A stretch of 64,000 bases of DNA from Stenotrophomonas sp. 24(2023). GTDB taxonomy: Bacteria; Pseudomonadota; Gammaproteobacteria; Xanthomonadales; Xanthomonadaceae. Made by a program: the position numbers and the translations under genes. The DNA lies in NCBI RefSeq assembly GCF_030913365.1, contig NZ_CP133160.1, positions 3,696,001 to 3,760,000 of the forward strand, written 5' to 3'. The notes under the pieces are model-generated. The model had not been told where the DNA came from and ran no database searches. It worked only from the letters and a program-made list of their open reading frames with translations. Shown here one piece after another: positions 16,405 to 27,400 of this stretch (positions within the stretch are counted from its first letter, which is position 1; every line of letters starts with the position of its first letter).

Positions 16405-17781
16405 TCAGATCATCCGCACCCGGAAGCGGCGGCCCTTGATCTTGCCGGCTTCCAGCTTGGCCACGGCCTTGCTGGCCTGTTCGCGGGCAATGGCCACGTA
16501 CGAACGGGTGGCGTAGATCGCGATCTTGCCGATGTGCTTGCCGGACAGGCCGGCATCACCGGTCAGCGCGCCGAGGATGTCACCGGCACGCAGCTTGTCG
16601 GTCTTGCCGCCATCGATGCGCAGCGTGCGCATGGCCGCCTGCGGCAGCTCGGCCGGGCGCGCGGTGGCCAGCGGCGTCTTCTGCCAGTCCAGCGGCTCGC
16701 CACGCACGGCTTCGATGGCTTCGGCACGGGTCTTTTCGCGCCCGGCGACCAGGCTGATCGCCAGGCCGCTGGCACCGGCGCGGCCGGTGCGGCCGACACG
16801 ATGCTGATAGCTTTCCACGTCGGTGGGCAGCTCATAGTTGATCACCGCCGCCAGCTCTTCCACGTCCAGCCCGCGTGCGGCCACGTCACTGGCCACCAGC
16901 ACGTTGCAGCTGCGGTTGGCCAGGCGCACCAGCACTTCCTCGCGGTCGCGCTGTTCCATGTCCCCGTGCAGCGGCAGTGCGGAGAAGCCGAACTGCTGCA
17001 GCGAATTGGCCACCTCGTCCACGTCCTTGCGGGTGTTGCAGAACACCACCGCCGATTCGGGCGTGTACTTCAGCAGCAGGCCGGCCAGCGCCTTCTGCCG
17101 GTGTGCCGGTTCCACTTCGCAGAATACGTGGCGGATGGCCGGGGCATGGTCGGCCCCTTCCACGGTCACTTCCACCGCATCGCGCAGCAGGTCGCGGCCG
17201 ATGGCGCGGATGCTGTCGGGGAAGGTGGCCGAGAACAGCAGCGTCTGCCGATCCCTGTGGGTGCGCCCGGCGATCTCGCGGATGGGCTCCTCGAAGCCCA
17301 TGTCGAGCATGCGGTCCGCCTCGTCCAGCACGAAGGTGCGTACCGCGCCCAGGTTCAGCGCACGCTTGCGGGCCAGCTCCTGCACGCGGCCCGGGGTGCC
17401 CACCACCACATGCGGGTCATGGCCTTCCAGCGAGGCCAGCTGCGGGCCCAGCGGCACGCCGCCGGTCAGCACCAGCAGCTTCAGGTTGGGGATGCCGGTG
17501 GCCAGCTTGCGGATCTGCTTGCCGACCTGGTCGGCCAGTTCGCGGGTGGGGCACAGCACCAGCGCCTGCACGCGCACCAGCGCCGGGTCCAGCGCCTGCA
17601 GCAGGCCCAGCCCGAAGGCGGCGGTCTTGCCGCTGCCGGTGGGGGCCTGCGCGATCACATCGCGGCGCTCGAGAATGGCGGGCAGGCTCTGCGCCTGCAC
17701 AGGCGTGAGAGTGGTGTAGCCGAGGGCATCCAGGCCGGGCTGCAGGGCCGGGCTCAGCGGCAGGGTCGAAAAGTCAGTCAT
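16405..17781 (-). CDS. dbpA: ATP-dependent RNA helicase DbpA
   Basis: DbpA is a DEAD-box helicase that binds hairpin 92 of 23S rRNA and assists 50S ribosome assembly. The 458-residue protein has the Q motif region, Walker A as APTGSGKTAAF (about residue 45), DEAD box LDEADRMLDMGF, SAT motif LFSATFP, and HRVGRTGRAG in helicase domain 2. A C-terminal RNA-binding domain includes LRIDGGKTDKLRAGDILGALTG, diagnostic of DbpA. Length matches E. coli (457). The ATG at 17781 follows a TACAAT box by only five bases, suggesting a leaderless mRNA. Confidence 0.95.
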   Translation of the reverse strand: MTDFSTLPLSPALQPGLDALGYTTLTPVQAQSLPAILERRDVIAQAPTGSGKTAAFGLGLLQALDPALVRVQALVLCPTRELADQVGKQIRKLATGIPNLKLLVLTGGVPLGPQLASLEGHDPHVVVGTPGRVQELARKRALNLGAVRTFVLDEADRMLDMGFEEPIREIAGRTHRDRQTLLFSATFPDSIRAIGRDLLRDAVEVTVEGADHAPAIRHVFCEVEPAHRQKALAGLLLKYTPESAVVFCNTRKDVDEVANSLQQFGFSALPLHGDMEQRDREEVLVRLANRSCNVLVASDVAARGLDVEELAAVINYELPTDVESYQHRVGRTGRAGASGLAISLVAGREKTRAEAIEAVRGEPLDWQKTPLATARPAELPQAAMRTLRIDGGKTDKLRAGDILGALTGDAGLSGKHIGKIAIYATRSYVAIAREQASKAVAKLEAGKIKGRRFRVRMI

Positions 17782-17786
17782 GCCAC

Positions 17787-17792
17787 ATTGTA
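17787..17792 (-). promoter_or_regulatory. putative -10 box directly before dbpA
   Basis: TACAAT on the minus strand ends five bases before the dbpA ATG, which would place the transcript start at about the start codon. No clear -35 box is seen. Confidence 0.4.
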
Positions 17793-17831
17793 CCTGCGCG
17801 CGCGGCAGGTCCTGCCCCGGGGCGGGCATTG

Positions 17832-17999
17832 ATCCACGCATGGCGTGGATCTACCGGGGGACGCCTGGTGCGGGTCGATCATGGATCGATCGTGGGGCCG
17901 GGCCGTCCGCGCGTGGCATGGGTCGATCCTGGGCCTGGGCGATCCACGCGTGGCGTGGATCGACACCGGGCTGCAGGTAGATCCACGCCATGCGTGGAT
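17832..17999. repeat. three GTAG (SMAG-type) palindromes between dbpA and yeiH-like gene
   Basis: Copies of the ATCCACGC-type palindrome lie at 17832-17854 (minus, intact GTAG), 17941-17963 (minus, GTAG changed to GTCG) and 17977-17999 (plus, intact GTAG). They fill the 234-base gap between dbpA and the yeiH-like gene, which otherwise holds no recognisable feature. Confidence 0.8.
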
Positions 18000-18015
18000 G
18001 CTGTTGCCGGTGTTC

Positions 18016-19098
18016 TCAGCCGAGCAGCGCCAGCACGCCCTGGTGGATCGCCAGCCCGCCGAACAGCAGCCAGCCGAACAGCACCAGCGCCAGCAGCAGC
18101 GGCTTCAGCCCGGCCTGGCGCAGCGCGGACACATGCGTGGTCAGGCCCAGCGCCGCCATGGCCATCGCCAGCAGCACGGTATCGGCCTGGATCAGCGCGG
18201 CCTGCAACCCGGCCGGCAGCAGGTGCAGTGAATTGATGCCGGCCACCGCGACGAAACCGAAGGCGAACCACGGCACCACGATGCGTGCCTTGCCGGTGCC
18301 GTCATGCGTGCCCTTGCTGCCACGCGCCAGCCACAGCGAGAGCACCACCAGGAACGGGGCCAGCAGCATCACCCGCACCATCTTGGTGATGACAGCGGTA
18401 TCGGCGGCGGCTTCGCTGACCGCGCGCCCGGCGGCGACCACCTGGGCCACTTCATGCACCGTCGCGCCGGTGAACAGCCCGTACTGCCGTGCGTCCATCG
18501 CCAGCCAGCCGTGCGCCTGCACCAGCTCGTACAGCACTGGGTACAGGAACATCGACAGCGTGCCGAACACCACCACGGTGGACACCGCCACGGTCACCTG
18601 CGCGGCGCGGCCGCGTACCACCGGCTCGGCGGCCATCACCGCCGCCGCACCGCAGATCGCGCTGCCCGCGCCGATCAGCATGGCCGCATCACGATCGAGC
18701 TTGAACACACGGGTGCCCAGCCAGCAGGCCAGGCCGAAGGTGCTGGCCACCACCAGCACGTCCATCAGGATGCCGGCCGTGCCGACATGGCCGATGTCCT
18801 GGAAGGTCAGGCGCAGCCCGTACAGCACGATGCCGGCACGCAGCAGCCAGTGCTTGGCGAAGCCGACGCCGGCGGCACTGGCCGGGGCCAGCGGCGCATA
18901 GACCGTGTTGCCGATGACGATGCCGGCGACGATGGCCACGGTCAGGGCGCTCAGGCCATGGCTCTGCAGCCAGGGCAAACCGGCCAGCCACAGGGCGACG
19001 GCCGACAGGGCCGCCACCAGCAGCAGGCCGGGCAGGCGCGGCTGCCAGCGCTGGCGCAGGGCCGGCAGGGACCAGGAGGAGAGGGCGGGGGCGTTCAT
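18016..19098 (-). CDS. YeiH family putative sulfate/anion exporter
   Basis: A 360-residue membrane protein with about ten hydrophobic segments. Conserved YeiH-family stretches include IVAGIVIGNTVY, GVGFAKHWLLRAGIVLYGLRLTFQDI, LIGAGSAICGAAAVMA, and FTGATVHEVAQVVAAG. The family (UPF0324/PSE) is annotated as a putative sulfate exporter, but direct evidence of substrate is thin. It is divergently transcribed from a LysR-type gene 100 bases away, the same arrangement as yeiH/yeiE in E. coli, which suggests the LysR protein controls it. Confidence 0.88.
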   Translation of the reverse strand: MNAPALSSWSLPALRQRWQPRLPGLLLVAALSAVALWLAGLPWLQSHGLSALTVAIVAGIVIGNTVYAPLAPASAAGVGFAKHWLLRAGIVLYGLRLTFQDIGHVGTAGILMDVLVVASTFGLACWLGTRVFKLDRDAAMLIGAGSAICGAAAVMAAEPVVRGRAAQVTVAVSTVVVFGTLSMFLYPVLYELVQAHGWLAMDARQYGLFTGATVHEVAQVVAAGRAVSEAAADTAVITKMVRVMLLAPFLVVLSLWLARGSKGTHDGTGKARIVVPWFAFGFVAVAGINSLHLLPAGLQAALIQADTVLLAMAMAALGLTTHVSALRQAGLKPLLLALVLFGWLLFGGLAIHQGVLALLG

Positions 19099-19176
19099 GG
19101 CAACCACAGGTGGTGGGGACCATCACAGCGTGCCTGCCGGCATATGACCTGTAAAACGGATAATATTTCTTTAATC

Positions 19177-19193
19177 TACCTGTTCAATAGGTA
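19177..19193. promoter_or_regulatory. inverted repeat, candidate LysR operator
   Basis: TACCT and AGGTA separated by seven bases form a short dyad in the yeiH/LysR intergenic region, with a T-N11-A core as in LysR-type binding sites. It ends five bases before the LysR start codon, a position suited to autoregulation. Confidence 0.4.
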
Positions 19194-19198
19194 AGTGA

Positions 19199-20107
19199 AT
19201 GCGCCTGACCCTGCGCCAACTCCAGGTGTTCATCGCCGTCGCCGACCACGGCAGCACCACCGCTGCCGGCCAGGCGATTGCCCTGTCCCAGTCGGCCAGC
19301 AGTGCGGCCCTGCAGGAGCTGGAGGCACACTTCGGCACGCCCCTGTTCGACCGCGTCGGCCGCCGCCTGGTCCTCAACGGCCATGGCCGGGCGTTGCTCG
19401 CGCCGGCACGGGCCCTGCTGGTCAACGCCGCCGACCTTGAGCGCCAGCTTGCCGCCGGCAGCGATCCGGCCAGTGGCGGCCCCCTGCGGCTGGTGCTGGC
19501 CGCCAGTACCACCATCGGCAACTACCTGTTGCCAGCACGCATCGCCGCGCTGCTGCGCCGGGCCCCCCAGGCCGAGGTCGACCTGCGCATCGACAACAGT
19601 GCCGGGGTGGTCGCCGCGGTGCAGCGGCTGGAGGTCGACGCGGGCCTGATCGAAGGGCCCTGCCACGAGCGTGGGCTGCAGGTCACGCCCTGGCAGCAGG
19701 ACCCGTTGGTGGTGGTGGCCGCTGCCGATCAGCCGCCGCGCTGGTCGCTGGATGACCTGCGCGGCACGCGCTGGCTGCTGCGCGAGCCGGGATCGGGCAC
19801 CCGCGAGGCGGTCGAGCAGGCGCTGCTGCCGCACCTGCATGGGTTCGGCCAGACCCTGCAACTGGGCAATACCGAGGCCATCAAGCAGGCGGCCATCGCC
19901 GGGCTGGGCGTGGCCTGCCTGTCGCGTCATGCGCTGGAAGAGCCCCTGGCCCTGGGGCGGCTGCGGCTACTTGAGACCCCGCTGCCCCCGCTGCAGCGCA
20001 CGCTGTGGCTGGTCAGGCATCCCGGCAAGCAATGGCTGCCGGGCCTGCAGGCGCTGCTGGGGGATGCGCAGGTTCCCGGACATGCAGGGAGTGCGGGGAA
20101 TGCCTGA
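19199..20107 (+). CDS. LysR-type transcriptional regulator, YeiE-like
   Basis: A 302-residue LysR protein. The N-terminal winged helix-turn-helix (about residues 1-65) reads LTLRQLQVFIAVADHGSTTAAGQAIALSQSASSAALQELE, and the remainder is a substrate-binding-type effector domain (about 90-295). Its divergent position next to the yeiH-like exporter gene matches YeiE of E. coli, reported to sense sulfite or related sulfur compounds; here that is inference from context. The ATG is at 19199. The downstream gene uup has its own promoter-like box. Confidence 0.88.
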   Translation: MRLTLRQLQVFIAVADHGSTTAAGQAIALSQSASSAALQELEAHFGTPLFDRVGRRLVLNGHGRALLAPARALLVNAADLERQLAAGSDPASGGPLRLVLAASTTIGNYLLPARIAALLRRAPQAEVDLRIDNSAGVVAAVQRLEVDAGLIEGPCHERGLQVTPWQQDPLVVVAAADQPPRWSLDDLRGTRWLLREPGSGTREAVEQALLPHLHGFGQTLQLGNTEAIKQAAIAGLGVACLSRHALEEPLALGRLRLLETPLPPLQRTLWLVRHPGKQWLPGLQALLGDAQVPGHAGSAGNA

Positions 20108-20175
20108 AATGCCGACGCGCGATCGGTCATTGCCTTGGCGCCGCAGGTGACATTCCGGCCGGCGCCCGCAGCCCG

Positions 20176-20181
20176 TACAAT
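20176..20181 (+). promoter_or_regulatory. putative -10 box directly before uup
   Basis: TACAAT ends six bases before the ATG of uup, predicting a transcript that starts at about the start codon. Confidence 0.4.
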
Positions 20182-20187
20182 GGCCGG

Positions 20188-22071
<1,884 letters not shown>

Positions 22072-22109
22072 CCGTCGGCCGTTGATCGGCGCTGTCTGCG
22101 CCGGTTGCT

Positions 22110-22132
22110 GTAGATCCATGCCATGCGTGGAT
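22110..22132 (+). repeat. GTAG (SMAG-type) palindrome downstream of uup
   Basis: GTAG followed by ATCCATGCC-ATG-CGTGGAT, one mismatch away from the copies at 6190 and 17977. Confidence 0.7.
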
Positions 22133-22141
22133 GGATCCATC

Positions 22142-22164
22142 GGTGCGGACCAGCGGTCCGCACC
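22142..22164. terminator. hairpin between convergent uup and cytochrome gene
   Basis: A perfect 10-bp palindrome (GGTGCGGACC / GGTCCGCACC) with an AGC loop lies between the stops of uup and the convergent cytochrome gene. No T-run follows. Confidence 0.5.
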
Positions 22165-22191
22165 CACCCACGGTCCGCACCGACAACGGCG

Positions 22192-22653
22192 CTACTTCAA
22201 CCCGTGCAGGTCCCGCAGCTGGCTGGGCCGGCTGCCGAAGTACGCTGCCAGGTCGGCGATGTCCTGGTCGCTCAGATCCGCCGCCTGCGGCGTCATCAGC
22301 GCATGCTGGCGATCACCGGCCCGGTAGGCCTGCAGGGCATGGGCCAGATAATCACCGTACTGCCCACCCAGCTTCGGGTAGGTCGGGTCGATCGGCGCAT
22401 TGCCGTCCGCCCCATGGCAGTCGATGCAGCTCTGGTGGGTGGCCTTGCCCTTGACCTTGGCACGGGCCTCGCCGGCGGCGATGCGCCCGGCGGGCAGGCC
22501 GGCCGAGGAAGAGGAACCGTGCTCGCCGCTGGCGTGGCCGGGATCGGCGGCGGATTTATCGCTGTTTTCCACCTGCGACTGCGAACAGGCGGCCAGCAGC
22601 AGGGCAGCGGACAGGGCGATGGCGTGACGCAGGCAATGCGCGGCTTTCGACAT
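22192..22653 (-). CDS. c-type cytochrome lipoprotein
   Basis: A 153-residue exported monohaem cytochrome c. The N-terminus is a lipoprotein signal (hydrophobic stretch then LLAAC, cysteine about residue 22), followed by a Ser/Gly-rich linker. The haem motif CIDCH appears at about residue 76 and a likely axial Met in HALMTPQAADLSDQDIADLAAYF. It resembles one half of a cytochrome c4-type or c553-type protein. It lies nine bases downstream of a second cytochrome gene on the same strand. The electron partner is not apparent from neighbours. Confidence 0.85.
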   Translation of the reverse strand: MSKAAHCLRHAIALSAALLLAACSQSQVENSDKSAADPGHASGEHGSSSSAGLPAGRIAAGEARAKVKGKATHQSCIDCHGADGNAPIDPTYPKLGGQYGDYLAHALQAYRAGDRQHALMTPQAADLSDQDIADLAAYFGSRPSQLRDLHGLK

Positions 22654-22662
22654 GGACGGGCC

Positions 22663-23049
22663 TTACTTGACGGTGGACAGGTAAACAGCGAGATCGGCGA
22701 TCTCCTGTTCGCTGAAGCTCATCGACTGCGCCTGCATGGTCGGGTGCTTGCGCTTGCCCTGGCGGTATTCGCTCAGGGCCTGCACCAGGTACTGCTGGCT
22801 CTGCCCGCCGATCTTGGGCACGCGGTAGCTGGGGTAGGCGTTCTTGTAACCGGTGATGCCGTGGCACCCCTGGCAGGTGTAGGCCAGGACACGGCCATTG
22901 TCGAAGTTGCCGGCCGGCGTGGCGGCAGCGGGGGCCGGAGCCGCCACGGGAGCGGCGGGGGCGGGTGTTGCAGGAGCGGGCTGTGCGGCGGCCCCAAGGG
23001 GCAGGAGGACGGCCAGAGCGAGACAAGCGGCGAGCGGCTGCGGGCGCAT
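22663..23049 (-). CDS. periplasmic c-type cytochrome
   Basis: A 128-residue monohaem cytochrome with a cleavable signal peptide (MRPQPLAACLALAVLLPLGAAAQ), an Ala/Pro-rich spacer (about residues 24-50), haem motif CQGCH (about 63-67) and likely axial Met in HPTMQAQSMSFSEQEIADLAVYL. Its C-terminal domain resembles that of the adjacent downstream cytochrome, so the pair looks like a duplication that functions together. The ATG at 23049 is chosen because it opens a proper signal peptide. It is divergent from the RND operon. Confidence 0.85.
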   Translation of the reverse strand: MRPQPLAACLALAVLLPLGAAAQPAPATPAPAAPVAAPAPAAATPAGNFDNGRVLAYTCQGCHGITGYKNAYPSYRVPKIGGQSQQYLVQALSEYRQGKRKHPTMQAQSMSFSEQEIADLAVYLSTVK

Positions 23050-23252
23050 GATGTCGTTTCCGGGGATTCGGGTCTGGTCGTTCCGGCGTGGGGTACGGAA
23101 CGACCCGAGTATAGCCTCAGGTTTCATCTAGCTGAAATGGGGGGCGGCCGACGGGCGGCAGGGCACCATGACCTTTGGGATATGGTGTTGCCGTGAAGTG
23201 GTGCATTACTTTGCTACCACACCTGCCCACGCCATCCTCCAGGGACCCGACG

Positions 23253-24413
23253 ATGTCGCACCAAATCACTCCTGCCGGCCGCCGCAGCGGACTCTGCGCT
23301 GCCGCCCTGCTGATCACCACCACGTTGCTGCTGTCCGGCTGCGGCGCCAGCGCCACCGGTGAAGCCAAGGCCGCTGAAACCAAGGACGGCAAGGCCGCCG
23401 AGGAAGCCAAAGTCGAGGCGGTGCCCGTCGAGGTTGCCCAGGCCAGCCGCCGCGCGGTGGCGGCGTCCTACACGGGCACGGCCACGCTGGAACCACGGGC
23501 CGAATCGCAGGTGGTCGCCAAGACCTCCGGCGTCGCCCTGGCCGTGCTGGTGGAAGAAGGCCAGCAGGTCACGGCGGGCCAGCCGCTGGTCCGGCTGGAC
23601 CCGGACCGCGCCCGCCTGGCGGTGGCGCAGAGCGAAGCGCAGATGCGCAAGCTGGAAAACAACTACCAGCGTGCGCAGAAGCTGGTCGGGCAGCAGATGG
23701 TCAGTGCCTCGGATGTGGACCAGCTGCGTTTCGACCTGGAACATGCCCGCGCCCAGTACCGGCTGGCCACCCTGGAGCTGTCCTACACCACGGTGGTGGC
23801 ACCGATTTCCGGCGTGATCGCCTCGCGTTCGATCAAGACCGGCAACTTCGTGCAGATCAACACTCCGATCTTCCGCATCGTCGACAACTCGCGCCTGGAA
23901 GCCACCCTCAACGTGCCCGAACGTGAACTGGCGACCCTGCGGGCCGGCCAGCCGGTGACGCTGGTGGCCGATGCGCTGCCCGGCAAGAGCTTCACCGGCA
24001 AGGTGGACCGCACCGCACCGGTGGTCGATTCGGGCAGCGGCACGTTTCGTGTCGTCAGCAGTTTCGGCGATGCGGCCATCGGGCTGCAGCCGGGCATGTT
24101 CGGCCGTATCCGCATCGACTATGACCAGCGTACCGACGCGCTCGTGGTCCCGCGCCTGGCGCTGCTTGACGATGGCGAACCGGCTGTTTTCCGGGTCCGC
24201 GAAGGCAAGGTCGCGCGGGTGCCGGTGAAGCTGGGGTACGCCGAAGGGCCGTGGGTGGAGATCCGCGAAGGCCTGCAGCCCGGTGACCAGGTGGTCACCG
24301 CCGGCAAGGTGGCCCTGCGCGACGGCACCGCCGTGCAGGTGATCGCCGATCCCAAGGCCAAGACGGTGGCCCAGGCGGCGGCCCCGGCAGCCAAGGCCGG
24401 GAGCACGCAATGA
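23253..24413 (+). CDS. RND efflux periplasmic adaptor (membrane fusion) lipoprotein
   Basis: A 386-residue adaptor protein. The N-terminus is a lipoprotein signal ending LLLSGC (cysteine about residue 30), then an Ala/Lys/Glu-rich linker. The barrel-sandwich hybrid and short alpha-hairpin follow (about residues 70-190, containing VVAKTSGVALAVLVEEGQQV and VVAPISGVIASRSIKTGNFVQ), then the beta-barrel and a membrane-proximal domain. It should couple the two RND pumps encoded next to an outer-membrane channel. The stop overlaps the start of the next gene (ATGA at 24410-24413), indicating translational coupling. Inducing compounds and substrates cannot be inferred. Confidence 0.92.
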   Translation: MSHQITPAGRRSGLCAAALLITTTLLLSGCGASATGEAKAAETKDGKAAEEAKVEAVPVEVAQASRRAVAASYTGTATLEPRAESQVVAKTSGVALAVLVEEGQQVTAGQPLVRLDPDRARLAVAQSEAQMRKLENNYQRAQKLVGQQMVSASDVDQLRFDLEHARAQYRLATLELSYTTVVAPISGVIASRSIKTGNFVQINTPIFRIVDNSRLEATLNVPERELATLRAGQPVTLVADALPGKSFTGKVDRTAPVVDSGSGTFRVVSSFGDAAIGLQPGMFGRIRIDYDQRTDALVVPRLALLDDGEPAVFRVREGKVARVPVKLGYAEGPWVEIREGLQPGDQVVTAGKVALRDGTAVQVIADPKAKTVAQAAAPAAKAGSTQ

Positions 24414-27400
24414 CCGCTGCGGGCAACGACCACGGCGCGGACCCGCACAGCGGCCGCGCCCCCGGCAGCATGGGCGGTGGCCTGGTGGAATTCGCCACCC
24501 GCCGCCGCGTCACCATCGCCATGTGCACCGTGACGCTGCTGCTGTTCGGCTTCATCGCGCTGGGCAACCTGAAGGTCAACCTGCTGCCGGACCTGAGCTA
24601 CCCCACGTTGACCGTGCGCACCGAATACAACGGTGCGGCGCCGATGGAAATCGAAACGCTGATCACCGAGCCGGTGGAAGAAGCCGTCGGCGTGGTGAAG
24701 AACCTGCGCAAGCTCAAATCGGTCTCGCGCACGGGCCAGAGTGATGTGGTGCTCGAGTTCGCCTGGGGCACCAACATGGACCAGGCCAGCCTGGAAGTGC
24801 GCGACAAGATGGAGGCGCTGAACCTGCCGCTGGAGGCCAAGAAGCCGGTCCTGCTGCGCTTCAATCCCTCCACCGAGCCGATCATGCGCCTGGCGCTGTC
24901 GGCCAAGGTGGCCCCGGCCAGCGATGCGGATGCGGTGCGCGAACTGACCAGCCTGCGCCGCTATGCCGATGAAGACCTGAAGAAGAAGCTGGAGCCGGTG
25001 GCCGGCGTGGCCGCAGTGAAGGTGGGCGGTGGCCTGGAGGACGAAATCCAGGTGGACATCGACCAGCAGAAGCTGGCCCAGCTGAACCTGCCGATCGACA
25101 CCGTCATCAAGCGCCTGAAGGAAGAGAACATCAACATCTCCGGCGGGCGCCTGGAAGAAGGCTCGCAGCGCTTCCTGGTGCGCACGGTGAACCAGTTCGC
25201 CGACCTGGAGGAGATCCGCAACCTGCTGGTCACCACGCAGTCGTCCAACGGCAGCGCGGCCGACGCCGCCCTGCAGCAGATGTTCACCATCGCCGCATCC
25301 ACCGGCTCGGCGGCGGCGGTGGCGGCCGCCTCGGCGGCACAGAGCGCCTCGTCCGGCGGTGGCTCCAGCGTGGTGGCCAATGGCATGCCGGTGCGCCTGA
25401 AGGACGTGGCCACGGTTCGCCAGGGCTACAAGGAACGCGAGGCGATCATCCGCCTGGGCGGCAAGGAAGCGGTCGAACTGGCCATCTACAAGGAAGGTGA
25501 TGCCAACACGGTGACCACCTCGGCCGCGCTGCGCGAACGCCTGGAGCAGATCAAGTCGACCTTCCCGGCCGATGCCGAACTGACCACCATCGAGGACCAG
25601 TCGCACTTCATCGAGCACGCGATCAGCGACGTCAAGAAGGATGCGGTGATCGGTGGCCTGCTGGCGATCCTGATCATCTTCCTGTTCCTGCGCGATGGCT
25701 GGAGCACGTTCGTGATCAGCCTGTCGCTGCCGGTCTCGATCATCGCCACGTTCTTCTTCATGGGCCAGCTCGGCCTGAGCCTGAACGTGATGTCGCTGGG
25801 CGGCCTGGCACTGGCTACCGGCCTGGTGGTGGACGACTCCATCGTCGTGCTGGAGAGCATCGCCAAGGCACGCGAGCGCGGCCTGGGCATCCTGCAGGCG
25901 GCCATTGCCGGTACCCGTGAAGTGAGCATGGCGGTGGTGGCATCCACCCTGACCACCATCGCGGTGTTCCTGCCGCTGGTGTTCGTCGATGGCATCGCCG
26001 GCCAGCTGTTCCGCGACCAGGCGCTGACGGTGGCCATCGCCATCGCCATCTCGCTGCTGGTGTCGATGACCCTGATCCCGATGCTGAGTTCGCTCAAGGG
26101 CCGCCCGCCGCTGGCATTCCCGGAAGAGGACGCCGCTGCGCCGTGGCGCCCGGAAAGCCGTTGGCTCAAGCCGGTGGCGGGTACCCGCCGTGGCCTGGGT
26201 GCCGTGCTGCGCGGCGGTTGCTTCGCCGTGGCATGGCTGGTGGTGCGCAGCTGGCGCCTGGTGGTGGCCGTGGTCGGCCCGGTCATGCGCAAGGCCAGCG
26301 ACCTGGCGATGAAACCCTATGCCGGTGCCGAACGCGGCTACCTGCGCCTGCTGCCCAGCGCACTGGCCCACCCGGGCAAGGTCCTGGCACTGGCGGCCGC
26401 AGCCTTTGTCGGCACCATGGCCCTGGTGCCGATGCTGGGCGCGGACCTGATTCCGCAGCTGGCCCAGGACCGCTTCGAGATGACCGTGAAGCTGCCGGCC
26501 GGCACGCCGCTGAAGGACACCGATGCACTGGTGCGCGAGCTGCAGCTGGCCCATGGCAAGGGAGAGGATGTTGCTTCGCTGTACGGCGTCAGCGGCAGTG
26601 GTACGCGGCTGGATGCCAACCCCACCGAAAGCGGGGAAAACATCGGCAAGCTGACCGTGGTCATGGCCGGTGGCGGTAGTGCACGCGCCGAGGCGGCGAT
26701 CACCGATCGTCTGCGCGGCTCGATGGCACAGCACCCCGGCGTGCAGGTGGATTTCGCGCGCCCGGCGCTGTTCTCCTTCTCCACCCCGCTGGAAATCGAA
26801 CTGCGCGGGCAGGACATGGCAGGCCTGGAAACCGCCGGCCAGCGCCTGGCGGCAATGCTGCGCACCAACCCGCACTACGCCGACGTCAAGTCGACCGTGG
26901 AAGAAGGCTTCCCGGAAATCCAGATCCGCTTCGACCAGGAACGTGCCGGTGCGCTGGGCCTGACCACCCGGCAGATCGCCGATGTGGTGGTGAAGAAGGT
27001 GCGCGGTGACGTGGCTACCCGCTACAGCTTCCGCGACCGCAAGATCGACGTGCTGGTGCGTGCGCAGGAAGGTGACCGGGCAAGCGTGGAAAGCATCCGC
27101 CGCCTGATCGTCAATCCCGGCAGCACCCGTCCGGTCACGCTGGATGCGGTGGCCGAGGTGGTCGCCACCAGTGGCCCCAGCGAAATCCACCGTGCCGACC
27201 AGGGACGCGTGGCGGTGGTGTCGGCCAACCTGCGCGACATCGACCTGGGTGCGGCGATGCGTGAGGTGCAGGCGATGGTGGCGGAACAGCCGCTGGGCGC
27301 CGGTGTCGGCATGCACATCGGCGGCCAGGGCGAGGAGCTGGAGCAGTCGGCCCGCTCGCTGGTGTTCGCCTTCGGCCTGGCGATCTTCCTGGTCTACCTG

